This document shows, in pieces, positions 36,201-44,852 of a DNA stretch of 64,000 nucleotides. Numbering within the stretch: position 1 is the stretch's first letter; each line of letters begins with the position of its first letter. Both the position numbers and the translations under genes were made by a program. The notes below the pieces were generated by a model, which saw only the letters and a program-made list of their open reading frames with translations, had not been told where the DNA came from and searched no databases. This stretch comes from Synergistota bacterium (lineage in GTDB: Bacteria > Synergistota > GBS-1): contig JANXBX010000005.1 in the NCBI GenBank assembly GCA_025060595.1, positions 62,001 through 126,000 on the forward strand, read 5' to 3'.

Positions 36201-38292
36201 ACCTCTTGAGGAGAGAATAATCGGCAGGTATGCTGTTGAGGATGTGGCTAATCCTAATACAGGGGGAATTATTGTTCGCAAGGGAGAAGAGATAACAGAG
36301 GAAAAAGCTAAAATTATCGTAGAAAGCGGGATAAAGAAAGTTAAAGTTAGATCACCTCTGACTTGTGCTCTTCGTTACGGAATTTGTGCTAAGTGTTATG
36401 GAAGAAACCTTGCAACTATGAGAAAGGTCGATATTGGTGAGGCTGTGGGTATAGTTGCTGCACAGTCAATTGGTGAACCTGGGACTCAGCTTACAATGAG
36501 GACTTTCCATACAGGTGGTATAAGAACCGCAGAAGACATAACGCAAGGTTTACCAAGAGCTGAACAATTGTTTGAGGTTAGAAGACCTAAGAAAGCTGCT
36601 TTTATTGCTGAGTTTGATGGAGTAGTTATTGAGATTAAGCAACAAGATGGAAGGTATAAACTTACTTTGGAAGCTGAGAATGGGACTAAGAAGGTTTATA
36701 GCATTCCAGCTACATTGCCTCTTCTTGTTGATGAAGGGGATGAAGTTAAAAAGGGAGAGCTTCTCACGGAGGGAGATCTTGATCCTCAAGAGATCCTTGC
36801 TGTTCAAGGTATAAATGCTGTTCAGAGGTATTTAGTTGATCAGATTCAGATGGTTTACAGGTCTCAGGGGGTTTCTATAAATGACAAACATATAGAAACT
36901 ATAATTAGAAAGATTGTCCCACCCAACAAAGTGAGAGTTCTTAACGAAGGCGATACCCATCTTCTTCCAGGAGAGATTATATATACTGAGGACTTAGAAG
37001 CTATAGAGAAGTTTATAGATTTGGAAAATAAGAGAATTTTGGAAGACAATATCTCGCTACTTGTGGGTAAAAAGGTAGCTGAGACTGTGAAAGACAAAGA
37101 AGAGGGAGGCATTATTCTTCACAAGGGTGATATATTAGAAGAAGATATCGTTGTTGGATTAAGCTCTTCAGATTGTACTATTAAGGAGATAGCGATAGAG
37201 GACGAAGGGGAAGACGATGGTTCTTACATACGTATGATATTTGGTGAGCTTGAGTTTTCTCAAAGCGTTCTTAACAAGATTCTTGCGGAACCTGTTGTAG
37301 ATGCTAATGGAAGTATTATAGCTAGAGAGGGAGAGATATTAACTCGTAGTCTCTTGAATAGGATACTCGAAAGTGGCATAAGGCAAGTGTGCATAAGGGA
37401 TGAGAGCGTATTCAAAGATATTATAGGTGAGATAACCGCAGATCCAATAGTTGATTTGGATACAGGTGCCGAGTTGATTCCTGCAAATACGCTTATAACT
37501 GGAGAACACATAGATCTTATTCGTGGGAGGAGAGTAAAGGATATAAGGGTCTGGAGAAGAGTGGAACATCTCTCACTCAAAAGTAAGTTAAAGGAAAGAC
37601 TCTTAACATCAGTTCTTGGAGGTACTTTCACGGCTCCATTGATGGATGGAGACAAGGTTATTTTTAAGGAGGGCTTTAGAATAGATAGCCCTGAAATAGT
37701 AAGTGCTATTATAGATGCTAATCCTGGAGCTATAGAAGTGGATGGTAAACTGATAGATATTTTAGAAATGAAAATGAATATACTTACCGATGAAGTATAT
37801 GGGAAAATCCTCGCGCAACCGCTCTTAACTAAAGATGGAAAAGAGGCTTTTCCGGTAGGCCAGGAGCTCAATCAGAAGGTTCTTCAAGAAATAGCTCGTT
37901 TACCGGTAGATGAGATCGTAGTAAGAAGTTTACTTTCTGGGGTTGAAACATACAAAGTAGAGCAGAAGGTTGGATATGCTGGTCGTCAAAAGAGGAAACC
38001 TATAGTTAGGCCTCTTATGCAAGGTATCACTAAAGCTGCACTTACAACGGAAAGTTTCCTTTCTGCTGCTTCTTTCCAACAGACCGCTCAGGTTCTTACT
38101 TCGGCTGCAGTAAGAGGAGCTTATGATCCTCTGATTGGCCTTAAAGAAAATGTTATTATAGGGCATCTAATACCTGCAGGAACGGGTATAGAGCTTTACA
38201 GAAAGGTAAAAGTTAAAGAAAAGGCGAAATCTCTTAAGGAACTTGAAGCGGAAAGGGTTTTAACGGGAGAAACTATGATCAAGGGGGAGTGA
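33253..38292 (+). CDS. rpoC: RNA polymerase beta-prime subunit with repeat expansions
   Basis: 1679 residues, far longer than the roughly 1200 of compact bacterial forms. Zinc site CYCGKYKH...CERCG (about 56-75), catalytic [16 protein letters not shown] (about 625), trigger-loop region [16 protein letters not shown] and the C-terminal [19 protein letters not shown] are all present. Two insertions enlarge it: about four 45-50 residue units at residues 175-345, with pattern KGDxLxxSEYExxxxKYG, and about 300 residues at 1265-1565 made of units like [12 protein letters not shown]...GxxLT...I...V.I. These resemble the sandwich-barrel hybrid insertions seen in Thermotoga and Thermus. GTG at 33253 has GGGAGG upstream; ATG at 33256 is an alternative. 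Confidence 0.98.
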   Translation: MMEIKGIKIRLASPDQIRKWSRGEVKKPETINYRTLRPERDGLFCERIFGPTRDYECYCGKYKHIKYKGIVCERCGVEVTESRVRRERMGHIELAVPVVHIWYLKGIPSKLSLLLGIPSKDLEKVVYFASLRRKEQLYKVMSESRGVCKRGDIITGSQFRIHSHFDKQFAAEEAYRVTDLTEIPLEKGEVITSRQLERLKSEFGNMIDGEPCYEILEIDSTVTGVTYKVGDLLPLSELETIKAKFGASKVKAEPFLIKGEETYIVTKVLKMPFKKGDFLGASEYELYRKKYGEKFKVRLETSNLEESCYIVINPGSSPFRLGDIIIESEYELCKKYDPSFEAGVGAEAVKKLLQNLDLDLLAEELRLQIKESTGQRRSKLIKRLEVVEAFKYSGNKPEWMVLDVLPVIPPELRPMVQLDGGRFATSDLNDLYRRVINRNNRLKKLLALKAPEIIVRNEKRMLQEAVDALLDNGRRARPVVGPGNRPLKSLTDMLRGKKGRFRQNLLGKRVDYSGRSVIVVGPELKLYQCGLPRQMAIELFKPFVKRRLVEKGIAPNIKSARKMIERGRPEVWDVLEEVVKEHPVLLNRAPTLHRLSIQAFEPVLMEGKAIRIHPLVCTAYNADFDGDQMAVHVPLSYEAQAESRIIMLSANNLLSPASGGPIVTPTQDMVIGCYYLTIERSGVKGEGRRFVTVEEALIAYEHGTVHLHAPVFLRAKDGYVVFEDGKVKVEPIEDGWFKTTMGRIYFNTLLPKELRFINEVVDKKKLASIVEQCYRECGQRVTVELLDRIKETGFHMATKMGLSVSITDVHIPSRKLEIVKDAEEKTQIVDERFKKGVITEEERIREKERIWSEVVNKLTDMTLEEMDIINPFGMMVSSGARGSRTQLGQMAGIRGLMMDPSGRVIEFPIRSNFREGLSVLEYFISTHGARKGLADTALRTAKSGYLTRRLVDVAHDIIINAEDCGTDNGIEIAALVRGGKVIIPLEERIIGRYAVEDVANPNTGGIIVRKGEEITEEKAKIIVESGIKKVKVRSPLTCALRYGICAKCYGRNLATMRKVDIGEAVGIVAAQSIGEPGTQLTMRTFHTGGIRTAEDITQGLPRAEQLFEVRRPKKAAFIAEFDGVVIEIKQQDGRYKLTLEAENGTKKVYSIPATLPLLVDEGDEVKKGELLTEGDLDPQEILAVQGINAVQRYLVDQIQMVYRSQGVSINDKHIETIIRKIVPPNKVRVLNEGDTHLLPGEIIYTEDLEAIEKFIDLENKRILEDNISLLVGKKVAETVKDKEEGGIILHKGDILEEDIVVGLSSSDCTIKEIAIEDEGEDDGSYIRMIFGELEFSQSVLNKILAEPVVDANGSIIAREGEILTRSLLNRILESGIRQVCIRDESVFKDIIGEITADPIVDLDTGAELIPANTLITGEHIDLIRGRRVKDIRVWRRVEHLSLKSKLKERLLTSVLGGTFTAPLMDGDKVIFKEGFRIDSPEIVSAIIDANPGAIEVDGKLIDILEMKMNILTDEVYGKILAQPLLTKDGKEAFPVGQELNQKVLQEIARLPVDEIVVRSLLSGVETYKVEQKVGYAGRQKRKPIVRPLMQGITKAALTTESFLSAASFQQTAQVLTSAAVRGAYDPLIGLKENVIIGHLIPAGTGIELYRKVKVKEKAKSLKELEAERVLTGETMIKGE
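33770..34290 (+). repeat. Four-unit protein repeat inside rpoC (N-terminal insertion)
   Basis: Four consecutive units of 45-50 codons, each with hydrophobic-KxGDxL, a SEYELxKxKYG-like helix, then a short strand pair. Key segments: [80 protein letters not shown]. Units are diverged at DNA level, so the duplication is old. Confidence 0.75.
37040..37950 (+). repeat. Tandem module array inside rpoC (C-terminal insertion)
   Basis: About five modules of 40-65 codons with the core A(D/E)P(I/L/V)(V/L)D...G(x)n G..L....I..I....I..V.(I/V)R. Clear copies begin near 37277 ([13 protein letters not shown]), 37430 ([14 protein letters not shown]) and 37804 ([13 protein letters not shown]), with weaker ones near 37060 and 37627. 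The same core occurs once in the normal part of RpoC ([15 protein letters not shown], near 36208) and once in RpoB, suggesting the insertion grew from that module. Confidence 0.7.
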
Positions 38293-38299
38293 TATTCGA

Positions 38300-39067
38300 A
38301 TGGCTTTTATAGCGCGCTTTGCTCTTGATGGAAGTGTAAGATGGGGATTTGTAAAGGATAACAGCGTTATGGTTCTAAAAGGAGATCCATGGGGTGAAGT
38401 TAAGTATTCTATTGAAACAGAAGTTCCTTTGTTTAGAGTAAAGCTTCTTCCTCCTACTTTACCTACTAAGATAGTAGCGCTTGGGCTTAATTATAAGGAT
38501 CATGCTGAAGAAACAGGCTTTCCTATACCTAAGGAACCGCTAATGTTTCTTAAACCACCTTCAGCAGTTATAGGTAGTGGTGATACTATTCTCATTCCTA
38601 AAGATATTGGAAGAGTTGATTATGAAGCAGAGCTTGCTATTGTTATTGGGAAAAGGTGTAAAAACGTTGATAGAGACGAGGCTTCCAAGTATATATTAGG
38701 TTATACGTGTTTTAATGACGTCACTGCTCGAAGTCTTCAAGGGAAAGATGGTCAATGGACTCGTTCTAAATCTTTTGATACTTTTGCACCTATCGGTCCA
38801 TGGATTTCTACGGAGATTGATCCTTTTGATCTGTCTATAAAACTTTATCTTAATGGTGATATTCGCCAGAACAGCAGGACCTCAAAGATGATCTTTAATA
38901 TTTATGATATTGTCTCTTTCGTGTCGAAAGTTATGACTCTTGAACCTGGCGATGTTATAGCTACTGGAACCCCATCTGGGATTGGACCCATAAAAGATGG
39001 AGATGAGGTTGTGGTTGAAATAGAAGGCATAGGGAGACTTGTTAATTATGTCAAAGAGGTGGTATGA
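38300..39067 (+). CDS. Fumarylacetoacetate hydrolase family protein
   Basis: 255 residues with the FAH fold: short N-terminal domain, then KIVALGLNYKDHAEE, the metal ligands YEAELAIVIG (Glu-x-Glu) and CFNDVTARSLQ (Asp), KSFDTFAPIGPW, and the C-terminal PGDVIATGTPSGIGP. Members include isomerases, oxaloacetate decarboxylases and acylpyruvate hydrolases, so the exact reaction is open. It lies 7 bases after rpoC, an odd partner, and overlaps the next gene. GGGGGAG precedes the ATG. Confidence 0.93.
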   Translation: MAFIARFALDGSVRWGFVKDNSVMVLKGDPWGEVKYSIETEVPLFRVKLLPPTLPTKIVALGLNYKDHAEETGFPIPKEPLMFLKPPSAVIGSGDTILIPKDIGRVDYEAELAIVIGKRCKNVDRDEASKYILGYTCFNDVTARSLQGKDGQWTRSKSFDTFAPIGPWISTEIDPFDLSIKLYLNGDIRQNSRTSKMIFNIYDIVSFVSKVMTLEPGDVIATGTPSGIGPIKDGDEVVVEIEGIGRLVNYVKEVV

Positions 39068-39473
39068 AAAGGGTTTAAGGTTCGAGTGCATTTCCTGTGG
39101 AAGATGTTGTAGAGGTGCCCCAGGATACGTTTGGTGTAGCTTAAAGGAGATTGAGAGGATTTCCGTATTTTTGGGAATTCCTCTCAATCTTTTTATTGAG
39201 AAATATATAAGGCATGTTTGTAAAGGTTGGTCTTTAAAAGAAAAACCTAATGGAGATTGCGTTTTTTATGATGAGAAAAGCGCAAAGTGCCTTATTTATG
39301 AGGTGAGGCCAATTCAATGTGTTACGTTTCCTTTTTGGCCTTCAAACCTATCTTCGAAAGATAATTGGGATTCTTTAGCGAGAGAGTGCCCAGGTATAAA
39401 TAGAGGGAAACTCTATACTTTGGAAGAGATAGATGAGATAGCCTTTAATCAGGCCAGGTTATATGAGCTGTAA
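39048..39473 (+). CDS. YkgJ-type cysteine-cluster protein
   Basis: About 141 residues with the metal-chelating cysteine pattern of the YkgJ/CxxCxxCC family: CISCGRCCRG near the N-terminus, then CVFYDEKSAKCLIYEVRPIQC and PFWP, and a late ECPGI. These cysteines probably bind Fe-S or zinc; the function is unknown. The ATG at 39048 inside the FAH gene is preferred over a TTG at 39039; ribosome sites are weak for both. Overlap with the upstream gene suggests coupling. Confidence 0.85.
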   Translation: MSKRWYEKGLRFECISCGRCCRGAPGYVWCSLKEIERISVFLGIPLNLFIEKYIRHVCKGWSLKEKPNGDCVFYDEKSAKCLIYEVRPIQCVTFPFWPSNLSSKDNWDSLARECPGINRGKLYTLEEIDEIAFNQARLYEL

Positions 39474-39501
39474 CTTTTTCAAAAAATTTTTATTAAAAGG
39501 A

Positions 39502-39529
39502 TTGACAACTGGGTTAATGTCGCTATAAT
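39502..39529 (+). promoter_or_regulatory. Promoter of speD
   Basis: TTGACA (39502-39507) and TATAAT (39524-39529), both perfect consensus, with a 16-base spacer. Transcription should start near 39537, giving a leader of about 90 bases. Confidence 0.88.
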
Positions 39530-39550
39530 TATCCTTAGCGTGAATAAGGA

Positions 39551-39591
39551 CGGGGGGTTAAGTCCTGTGAGCAGGGCGGCTTCCCGTTTTT
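39551..39591 (+). promoter_or_regulatory. Structured speD leader with terminator-like hairpin
   Basis: CGGGGGG (39551-39557) pairs with CTTCCCG (39580-39586); inside, GTCCTG (39562-39567) pairs with CAGGGC (39572-39577) around a TGAG tetraloop; a T5 run follows (39587-39591). This resembles an intrinsic terminator lying within the speD 5' leader. An alternative stem AGGAC (39547-39551) with GTCCT (39562-39566) would disrupt it and would allow a pseudoknot with the G-run. It may be a riboswitch or attenuator, or the end of a short RNA. No known riboswitch class is recognised. Confidence 0.55.
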
Positions 39592-39626
39592 AAATTTGCA
39601 ATTTGAAAGGAAAGGAGGGGGTTGGA

Positions 39627-40028
39627 TTGAGAGTAACCGACAAGGCCTTGGGCAGGCATGTCCTGGTGGAGGTTTATGAATGCAATCCTGAATTACTTGA
39701 TAATATTCAGTTTCTTCAGGAAGCAATGGTTGAAGCTGCGACGAGAACAGGAGCTGAGGTAGTAGATGTGGTTTTTAGAAAATTCCAACCTTATGGGGTG
39801 AGTGGTGTAGTGGTGATATCAGAATCCCACCTGGCCATCCATACTTGGCCTGAGTACGGTTACGCAGCTATTGATTTGTTTACCTGCGGGGAAACCGCAG
39901 ACCCCTGGAAAGCTTTTAGTTATCTTACAGAAGCCTTGGAAAGTAAGAAGGTAACTACTTTAGAAGTGCAACGGGGTAGATATCACGATCTAACCCCCGT
40001 GAGATTTATGAAGGAGGCCACATCCTAA
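39627..40028 (+). CDS. speD: S-adenosylmethionine decarboxylase proenzyme
   Basis: 133 residues, the size of the short bacterial/archaeal class. The self-cleavage site is in VVISESHLAIHTWPE, where the second serine becomes the pyruvoyl group; conserved GYAAIDLFTCG follows. It makes decarboxylated SAM, the aminopropyl donor for SpeE (58991). The TTG at 39627 is chosen because AAGGAGGGGG is just upstream. It has its own strong promoter, a structured leader and its own terminator, so it is a single-gene unit. Confidence 0.97.
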   Translation: MRVTDKALGRHVLVEVYECNPELLDNIQFLQEAMVEAATRTGAEVVDVVFRKFQPYGVSGVVVISESHLAIHTWPEYGYAAIDLFTCGETADPWKAFSYLTEALESKKVTTLEVQRGRYHDLTPVRFMKEATS

Positions 40029-40082
40029 GCATACTCCCTCCTTTGAAGAGGGTTTAGATGGTAATAGGAAGTGGCAATAATT

Positions 40083-40115
40083 AAAGGGTGTTCTTTCGAA
40101 AGAACACCCTTTTTA
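40083..40115. terminator. Bidirectional terminator between speD and cysS
   Basis: A perfect 15-base inverted repeat (AAAGGGTGTTCTTTC and its complement) flanked by T and A runs, working for speD rightward and cysS leftward. The cysS stop lies inside its T tract. It is the only clear terminator at a convergent gene junction in this window. Confidence 0.93.
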
Positions 40116-41528
40116 TTTTAATTTCCACCTTGTGCCTGTTGGAGTGTCTTCTAGTATAATCCCCTTGGATAGTAAGTATTTTCTTATTGAATCAGCTTTC
40201 TCCCAATTCCTTTCTTTTCTTGCTTCTTCTCTTTCTTTAATAAGTCTTTCTATTTCTATTATTTCAAGAGGGAGTTTTTCTTCCGTTCTTATTATTCCGA
40301 ATATCTCATTGACGTTGTTTAAGAAGGCAATGGCCTTTTCTAAAAGACCTTTCTTAGGGTTTATTGCTTCCGTAAGATAAGTATTTATAGATTTTACAAG
40401 TTCGAATATGCTTGCCAGAGCCTCTGGCGTATTTAAGTCGTCATCCATACTTTCTTCAAACCTTAACTTGGATTTCTCTATTTCCTCTGAAAACTTAAAG
40501 TCTTCTTTAGATGATGGGTTTAAAAGTTCGCTGCTATTAAAGGCATCTTTTAAGTTAAACATAGCGTTTTGTATTCTCTTTTGCCCACTTTCGGCTTGCT
40601 TCAAAGTTTCGTCGCTAAAGTTTATGGGATGTCTATAGTGAGCTGATAGCATAAATAACCTTAAAACCTCAGGAGCATACTTTTCCCTGAGTTCTCTTGC
40701 TGTTAATATATTGCCTAAAGATTTAGACATTTTCTCTTCGTTTATTAATAAGTATCCGTTGTGGAGCCAAAAGTTGCAAAAGGGCTTTCCTGTTACGCCT
40801 TCGGTTTGAGCGATTTCGTTTTCATGATGAGGAAATATCAGATCTTCTCCACCTGCATGTATATCAATTGTTTCTCCTAAATGTTTCATCGACATTGCTG
40901 AGCACTCTATATGCCAACCTGGTCTTCCCTTTCCCCAAGGACTATCCCAGTAAGGTTCTCCTTCTTTGGCCCTTTTCCATAAGGCAAAATCCAAAGGATT
41001 TTTCTTCTTAGGATCTGGTTCAATTCTTGCTCCAGCTTCAAGCTCGCTTATAGGTTTTCCTGAGAGCTTTCCGTATTCTGGGAAGCTTAAAACATCGTAA
41101 TAAACATCTCCATCAGTAACATAAGCGTGTCCTTTATCTATTAATTTCGACACAAGTTCTATCATTTCTTTAATGTGTTCAGTTGCTTTTGGATAGTAGG
41201 AAGCTCTTTTTATCTTTAAAGCATCAGCATCTTCGAAATAAGCCTCTATATATTTTTCTGCTATCTCCTTCCATGTTTTTCCTTCCTCATGCGCTCTCTT
41301 TATAATCTTATCATCTATATCAGTAAAATTTTGTACGTATTTAACTACATATCCCTTATACTCCATGTACCTTCTTGCTATATCGAATATAATAAACGGT
41401 CTTGCGTTTCCTATGTGGAAATAGTTATATACGGTTGGCCCGCAAACATACATTCTTACTTTTCCAGACTCTATGGTTCTGAAAGGCTCTTTTCTTTTAG
41501 TTAAAGTATTTTGGAAAACCAAACTCAT
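40113..41528 (-). CDS. cysS: Cysteinyl-tRNA synthetase
   Basis: 471 residues, normal length. Class I synthetase signatures: HIGN in YNYFHIGNARPF, zinc ligands VCGPTVYN and ECSAMSMKHLG with HAGGEDLIFPHHENE, and KMSKSLGN. The C-terminal DALR-like helical domain ends in GTRWKLK. It charges tRNA-Cys. AAGGAGGAGGTG precedes the ATG. Its promoter overlaps that of the divergent phosphatase-like gene. Confidence 0.98.
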   Translation of the reverse strand: MSLVFQNTLTKRKEPFRTIESGKVRMYVCGPTVYNYFHIGNARPFIIFDIARRYMEYKGYVVKYVQNFTDIDDKIIKRAHEEGKTWKEIAEKYIEAYFEDADALKIKRASYYPKATEHIKEMIELVSKLIDKGHAYVTDGDVYYDVLSFPEYGKLSGKPISELEAGARIEPDPKKKNPLDFALWKRAKEGEPYWDSPWGKGRPGWHIECSAMSMKHLGETIDIHAGGEDLIFPHHENEIAQTEGVTGKPFCNFWLHNGYLLINEEKMSKSLGNILTARELREKYAPEVLRLFMLSAHYRHPINFSDETLKQAESGQKRIQNAMFNLKDAFNSSELLNPSSKEDFKFSEEIEKSKLRFEESMDDDLNTPEALASIFELVKSINTYLTEAINPKKGLLEKAIAFLNNVNEIFGIIRTEEKLPLEIIEIERLIKEREEARKERNWEKADSIRKYLLSKGIILEDTPTGTRWKLK

Positions 41529-41545
41529 GTTTCTGCACCTCCTCC

Positions 41546-41574
41546 TTGATTAAAAGAATTATACCATATATAAT
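41546..41574. promoter_or_regulatory. Overlapping divergent promoters, cysS and phosphatase-like gene
   Basis: Rightward: TTGATT (41546-41551), 17 bases, TATAAT (41569-41574). Leftward: extended -10 TGGTATAAT (TATAAT complement at 41558-41563). The two -10 boxes are only 5 bases apart, so polymerases would compete for the site. Confidence 0.7.
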
Positions 41575-41610
41575 GATGCCGAATGAATAAGGAGGGAGGT
41601 GTGTTTAAAG

Positions 41611-42564
41611 TTGGATTTTAAAGCACTTTTAAGGGAGTTAACAAGTAGTGTTAAATCTGCTGTTAAACCATTTTTAGGAACGAGGCTTGCAAAAAGTATT
41701 GAGAGAATGGCTTATAGTGGTGACGTAACCTATGGTATAGATGTAATTGCTGAAAGGGAGGTCAAAAGGATACTCGAGCCTTTTCTCGCAAGAGGTGAGT
41801 TAGCTTATTGTACTGAAGATGAGGGACTTGTTAAAAAAGGGAACCCTGATTATCTTCTTATAATAGATCCCATAGATGGAACACGCTCGGCAGCTGCAGG
41901 GTTGGAAGCCTGCACTGTGTCTGTAGCAATAAGCGCTTTAAGTGAAGACCCTAAGTATAAAGATGTTTTCTTAGCTTGTATTCTTGAGCTTAAGGATGAT
42001 AGGTGCTTTTGGGCTGAGAAGGGTAAAGGAGCATGGATAGAGGAGGAAGGTAATCGTTTTGAACCAAGACCTGTAGATTTAGAAAATCTTGACGGTCTTT
42101 TTTGGAGCCTTGGTTTCATTGGTAGACCCGCTCGTTGGATTTCCATATGTATGGAGGATTTAATAAACAGATCAGCGATGAGAGGGGGTTTCTTTGTTTT
42201 AAATAGCTGTACATATTCTTTGACAAGGATATTAACAGGTCAGTTTCATGCTTGGATCGATATAGGCAATAGGTTATATAGGGATTTCCCGATGCTTAGG
42301 GAGGAGTTTCACAGCATAACGCGTGGAAAGCCTGTAGGAATGCTTCCTTATGATCTTGCGGCTGTGAATTTAATACTTAAAGAAGCAGGTGTGCCTTTAA
42401 CTGATGCCTATGGAATACCGTATGATGATAGGAGCTTGCTTGATTGGTCTATAGATGGTTTAGTTTCTGGGGTTTCAGCTTCAACTATAAGTTTGTATGA
42501 AAAGATAATGAATGAGGTTAATAAAGGTATCAGGAGGTTGGAAGAAGAATTAAAGAAAAGCTAA
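41611..42564 (+). CDS. Inositol monophosphatase family protein
   Basis: About 317 residues with the Li-sensitive phosphatase core: VIAEREVKRILEP, CTEDEG (metal Glu) and IIDPIDGTRSAAAG (metal Asp residues). The usual second-half motif WDxAAG is replaced by WIDIGNRLY, so substrate and even activity are uncertain. Candidates are an inositol, fructose-1,6-bisphosphate or PAP phosphatase. The TTG at 41611 has GGAGGGAGGTG 9 bases upstream; a GTG at 41599 lies inside that site. uvrC follows almost directly. Confidence 0.82.
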   Translation: MDFKALLRELTSSVKSAVKPFLGTRLAKSIERMAYSGDVTYGIDVIAEREVKRILEPFLARGELAYCTEDEGLVKKGNPDYLLIIDPIDGTRSAAAGLEACTVSVAISALSEDPKYKDVFLACILELKDDRCFWAEKGKGAWIEEEGNRFEPRPVDLENLDGLFWSLGFIGRPARWISICMEDLINRSAMRGGFFVLNSCTYSLTRILTGQFHAWIDIGNRLYRDFPMLREEFHSITRGKPVGMLPYDLAAVNLILKEAGVPLTDAYGIPYDDRSLLDWSIDGLVSGVSASTISLYEKIMNEVNKGIRRLEEELKKS

Positions 42565-42581
42565 AAGAAAAGGCTCTCTCA

Positions 42582-44042
42582 TTGCCTGAGAGTCCTGGGG
42601 TATATCTAATGTTAAATAAAAAGGGAGAGGTTATATACGTAGGTAAATCACATTGTCTTAAAAAGCGAGTAAGTTCCTACTTTATTCGATCTTTTGATTT
42701 TTCTCCAAAGGTTAAAAGACTTGTAGATGAGATAGCATCCTTTACATATATAACCACTGAAAGCGAAGCCGAAGCATTAATACTAGAAGCTGACCTTATA
42801 AAAAAGTATAAGCCCAAGTATAATACGATGCTTAAGTATGGCGTGAAATATCCGTACCTTTGTTTAACTCTTTCTGAAAGTTTTCCTAGATTGCTTGTTA
42901 CTCGTGTATTCAAGGAAGACGATGGGAATCAATATTTTGGTCCCTATACAAGCGTTGGAAAGATGAGAGAGCTCTTAAAGTTTATAGAGAGGTTTTATCC
43001 TTTAAGGAGTTGTTCAAGGTTAGTTAAGCGAGATCGCCCTTGTATAAATTATTACATGGGTAAATGTAAAGCTCCATGTATGGGGTGGGTCGATGAAGAA
43101 GAGTATGGAAAGATGGTGGAATCTCTTTCTCTTTTTCTTGGAGGTAAGCGTGCGGAACTTATGGCTAAGCTCCTGGAAAGTATGGAAAACCTTGCAAAAG
43201 AGCTAAAGTTTGAAGAGGCTGCTAAGGTTAGGGATCAGATAAGATTACTGGAAAAGGTATTTAGGCAACCCAGGATATCTTTAAGCTATTCTGAAGATTA
43301 TCTTGAGACCTCTTTGCTCAAGCTGAAAGAAGCTCTAAATCTTGATGTTCTTCCGAATGTTATTGAAGGAATAGATGTATCTAATCTATATGGAAGGGAA
43401 GCTGTTGGTGTAGTAGTTTGCTTTCAGGGAGGTATCCCTTTTAAGAAGAGATATAGAAGATATAAGATAAAGTATGTAGAAGGGATAAATGATCCTGGGA
43501 TGATAGCTGAAGTTGTGAGAAGAAGATATGGTAAGCACTCCGATGAGGGTATCCCTGATTTAATACTTATAGATGGTGGTGTAAGCCAAGTTAACTCTGC
43601 TAAAAGTGTTTTGGATGAGCTTGGAGTGAATATCCCTATTATAGGACTTGCTAAAAAGGAAGAGCTTGTGTTTTTCCCGGGTGATTCTATTCCTGTAAAG
43701 ATTCCTGAGGATTCTCCAGCACTTCATCTTCTTCAAAGAATTAGAAACGAGGCTCACAGGTTTGCTGTCAGTTATCATAGGAAGCTTAGAGAAAGGGATC
43801 TGCTTAAAACTATACTCGAGGAGATACCGGGTGTAGGTAAAGAAAGAATGAAAAAACTGCTTAGAGCTTTTAAGTCTCTTGAAGGTATAAGGAGAGCATC
43901 CCTTCTTGAGATAGCTAAAATTGATGGTATAGGTGAAAAGTTAGCCTTTACCATAAAGACCTTTCTTGGTCGATATTTCGAGATAAATAGCAATCCCGAT
44001 GAAGATAATACTAACGATTTGAGCGACTCTAACCCCTCCTAA
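42582..44042 (+). CDS. uvrC: Excinuclease ABC subunit C
   Basis: 486 residues from the TTG, shorter than the usual 550-610. It has the GIY-YIG nuclease (PGVYLMLNKKGEVIYVGKSH), the four-cysteine Fe-S pattern (RSCSR, RPCI, GKCKAPC), the UVR motif (KFEEAAKVRDQIRLLEK), the RNase H-like nuclease (IEGIDVSNLYG, LILIDGGVSQVN, RIRNEAHRFA) and a terminal double HhH (EIPGVGKERMKKLL, IDGIGEKLA). It makes both cuts in nucleotide excision repair. The frame is open upstream and the family-like KEKLKEKALSLPESPG could begin at an ATT at 42549, 11 bases after AGGAGG. The last 102 bases overlap lgt. Confidence 0.95.
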   Translation: MPESPGVYLMLNKKGEVIYVGKSHCLKKRVSSYFIRSFDFSPKVKRLVDEIASFTYITTESEAEALILEADLIKKYKPKYNTMLKYGVKYPYLCLTLSESFPRLLVTRVFKEDDGNQYFGPYTSVGKMRELLKFIERFYPLRSCSRLVKRDRPCINYYMGKCKAPCMGWVDEEEYGKMVESLSLFLGGKRAELMAKLLESMENLAKELKFEEAAKVRDQIRLLEKVFRQPRISLSYSEDYLETSLLKLKEALNLDVLPNVIEGIDVSNLYGREAVGVVVCFQGGIPFKKRYRRYKIKYVEGINDPGMIAEVVRRRYGKHSDEGIPDLILIDGGVSQVNSAKSVLDELGVNIPIIGLAKKEELVFFPGDSIPVKIPEDSPALHLLQRIRNEAHRFAVSYHRKLRERDLLKTILEEIPGVGKERMKKLLRAFKSLEGIRRASLLEIAKIDGIGEKLAFTIKTFLGRYFEINSNPDEDNTNDLSDSNPS

Positions 44043-44852
44043 GTATAAGCTATCTGTTCTTAGATTTTCTATGAGCAACCTTCCTATGGAATAAAGAAGG
44101 ATGTATCTGGAAAATAAAGTCCCTGGAGGAGGATTTTTTTTCTCTAGTTGAAGAAGATAGATGAATATGAAAAGATTCCACATGGACTCATATAGAAACG
44201 TTGGGTGGAAGTAAGAAAAGCTTTTGTAAGCAGCAGGGCGTGCAGCCCGCGGTATAAAGAGTTTCCAGGGAAGATCTGTTGGGGTTCCAAAAGCTTCGTA
44301 ATTAAAAAAGTTTCCCCATCTTCCTATGCTTTGGGCTAAAGGAAAAGCTATAGCGCCTAGGTCAGCGAGTTTAAGAAAGGGGATCTTCTTAATTCCTGAA
44401 AATACTATAGCTGTTAAAAGTGCCCCTATCCATACCCCATGTATAGCTAGTCCTCCGTGCCAAAAGGCAATTATTTCAAAAGGATTTTTAGAGTAGTATT
44501 CCCAATTAAAGATAACATAATACAATCTTGCTCCTACTAGACCAGCTATGTAACCCGCAATTAGAAGATGATCTAGATCTCTTGCTTTTATTCCATACTT
44601 AGGAGCTCGGTTGTAAACTATCCGAGCTCCTAAGATGAACCCTGTTACTATGAGGATGGCATACCATCTCAGGTCAAAATTTCCTATTTTAAAGATATAA
44701 GGCTTTACTATTACTTCTCCGCTGAAGACTTTATGGAGTGCTATAGGTGTGACTAAAAATAATATAATTGGAATTAGATAGAAGCTAAGTTTTCTAACGG
44801 TAGGTCGCCCTCCATCTGTGGGTATTTCGATCGTAGAAGAAAATTTTGTCAA
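43941..44852 (-). CDS. lgt: Prolipoprotein diacylglyceryl transferase
   Basis: A membrane enzyme that adds diacylglycerol to lipobox cysteines. Seen: FDLRWYAILIVTGFILGARI, GGLAIHGVWIGAL, the signature SIGRWGNFFNYEAFG and HPTFLYESMWN. It has an additional N-terminal helix (LIPIILFLVTPIAL) before the usual start. The TTG at 44852 lies inside the upstream gene and has no good ribosome site, so the start is uncertain; translational coupling is possible. Its 3' end overlaps uvrC by 102 bases, and the overlapped part encodes its last helix, so the overlap is genuine. Confidence 0.94.
   Translation of the reverse strand: MTKFSSTIEIPTDGGRPTVRKLSFYLIPIILFLVTPIALHKVFSGEVIVKPYIFKIGNFDLRWYAILIVTGFILGARIVYNRAPKYGIKARDLDHLLIAGYIAGLVGARLYYVIFNWEYYSKNPFEIIAFWHGGLAIHGVWIGALLTAIVFSGIKKIPFLKLADLGAIAFPLAQSIGRWGNFFNYEAFGTPTDLPWKLFIPRAARPAAYKSFSYFHPTFLYESMWNLFIFIYLLQLEKKNPPPGTLFSRYILLYSIGRLLIENLRTDSLYLGGVRVAQIVSIIFIGIAIYLEISTKKGLYGKG

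Noticed and set aside
37260-37871. 203-codon open frame on the minus strand inside rpoC
   Set aside because: It is an antisense shadow of the repeat-rich rpoC coding region, has no ribosome site and a Ser/Leu-rich composition typical of such shadows.
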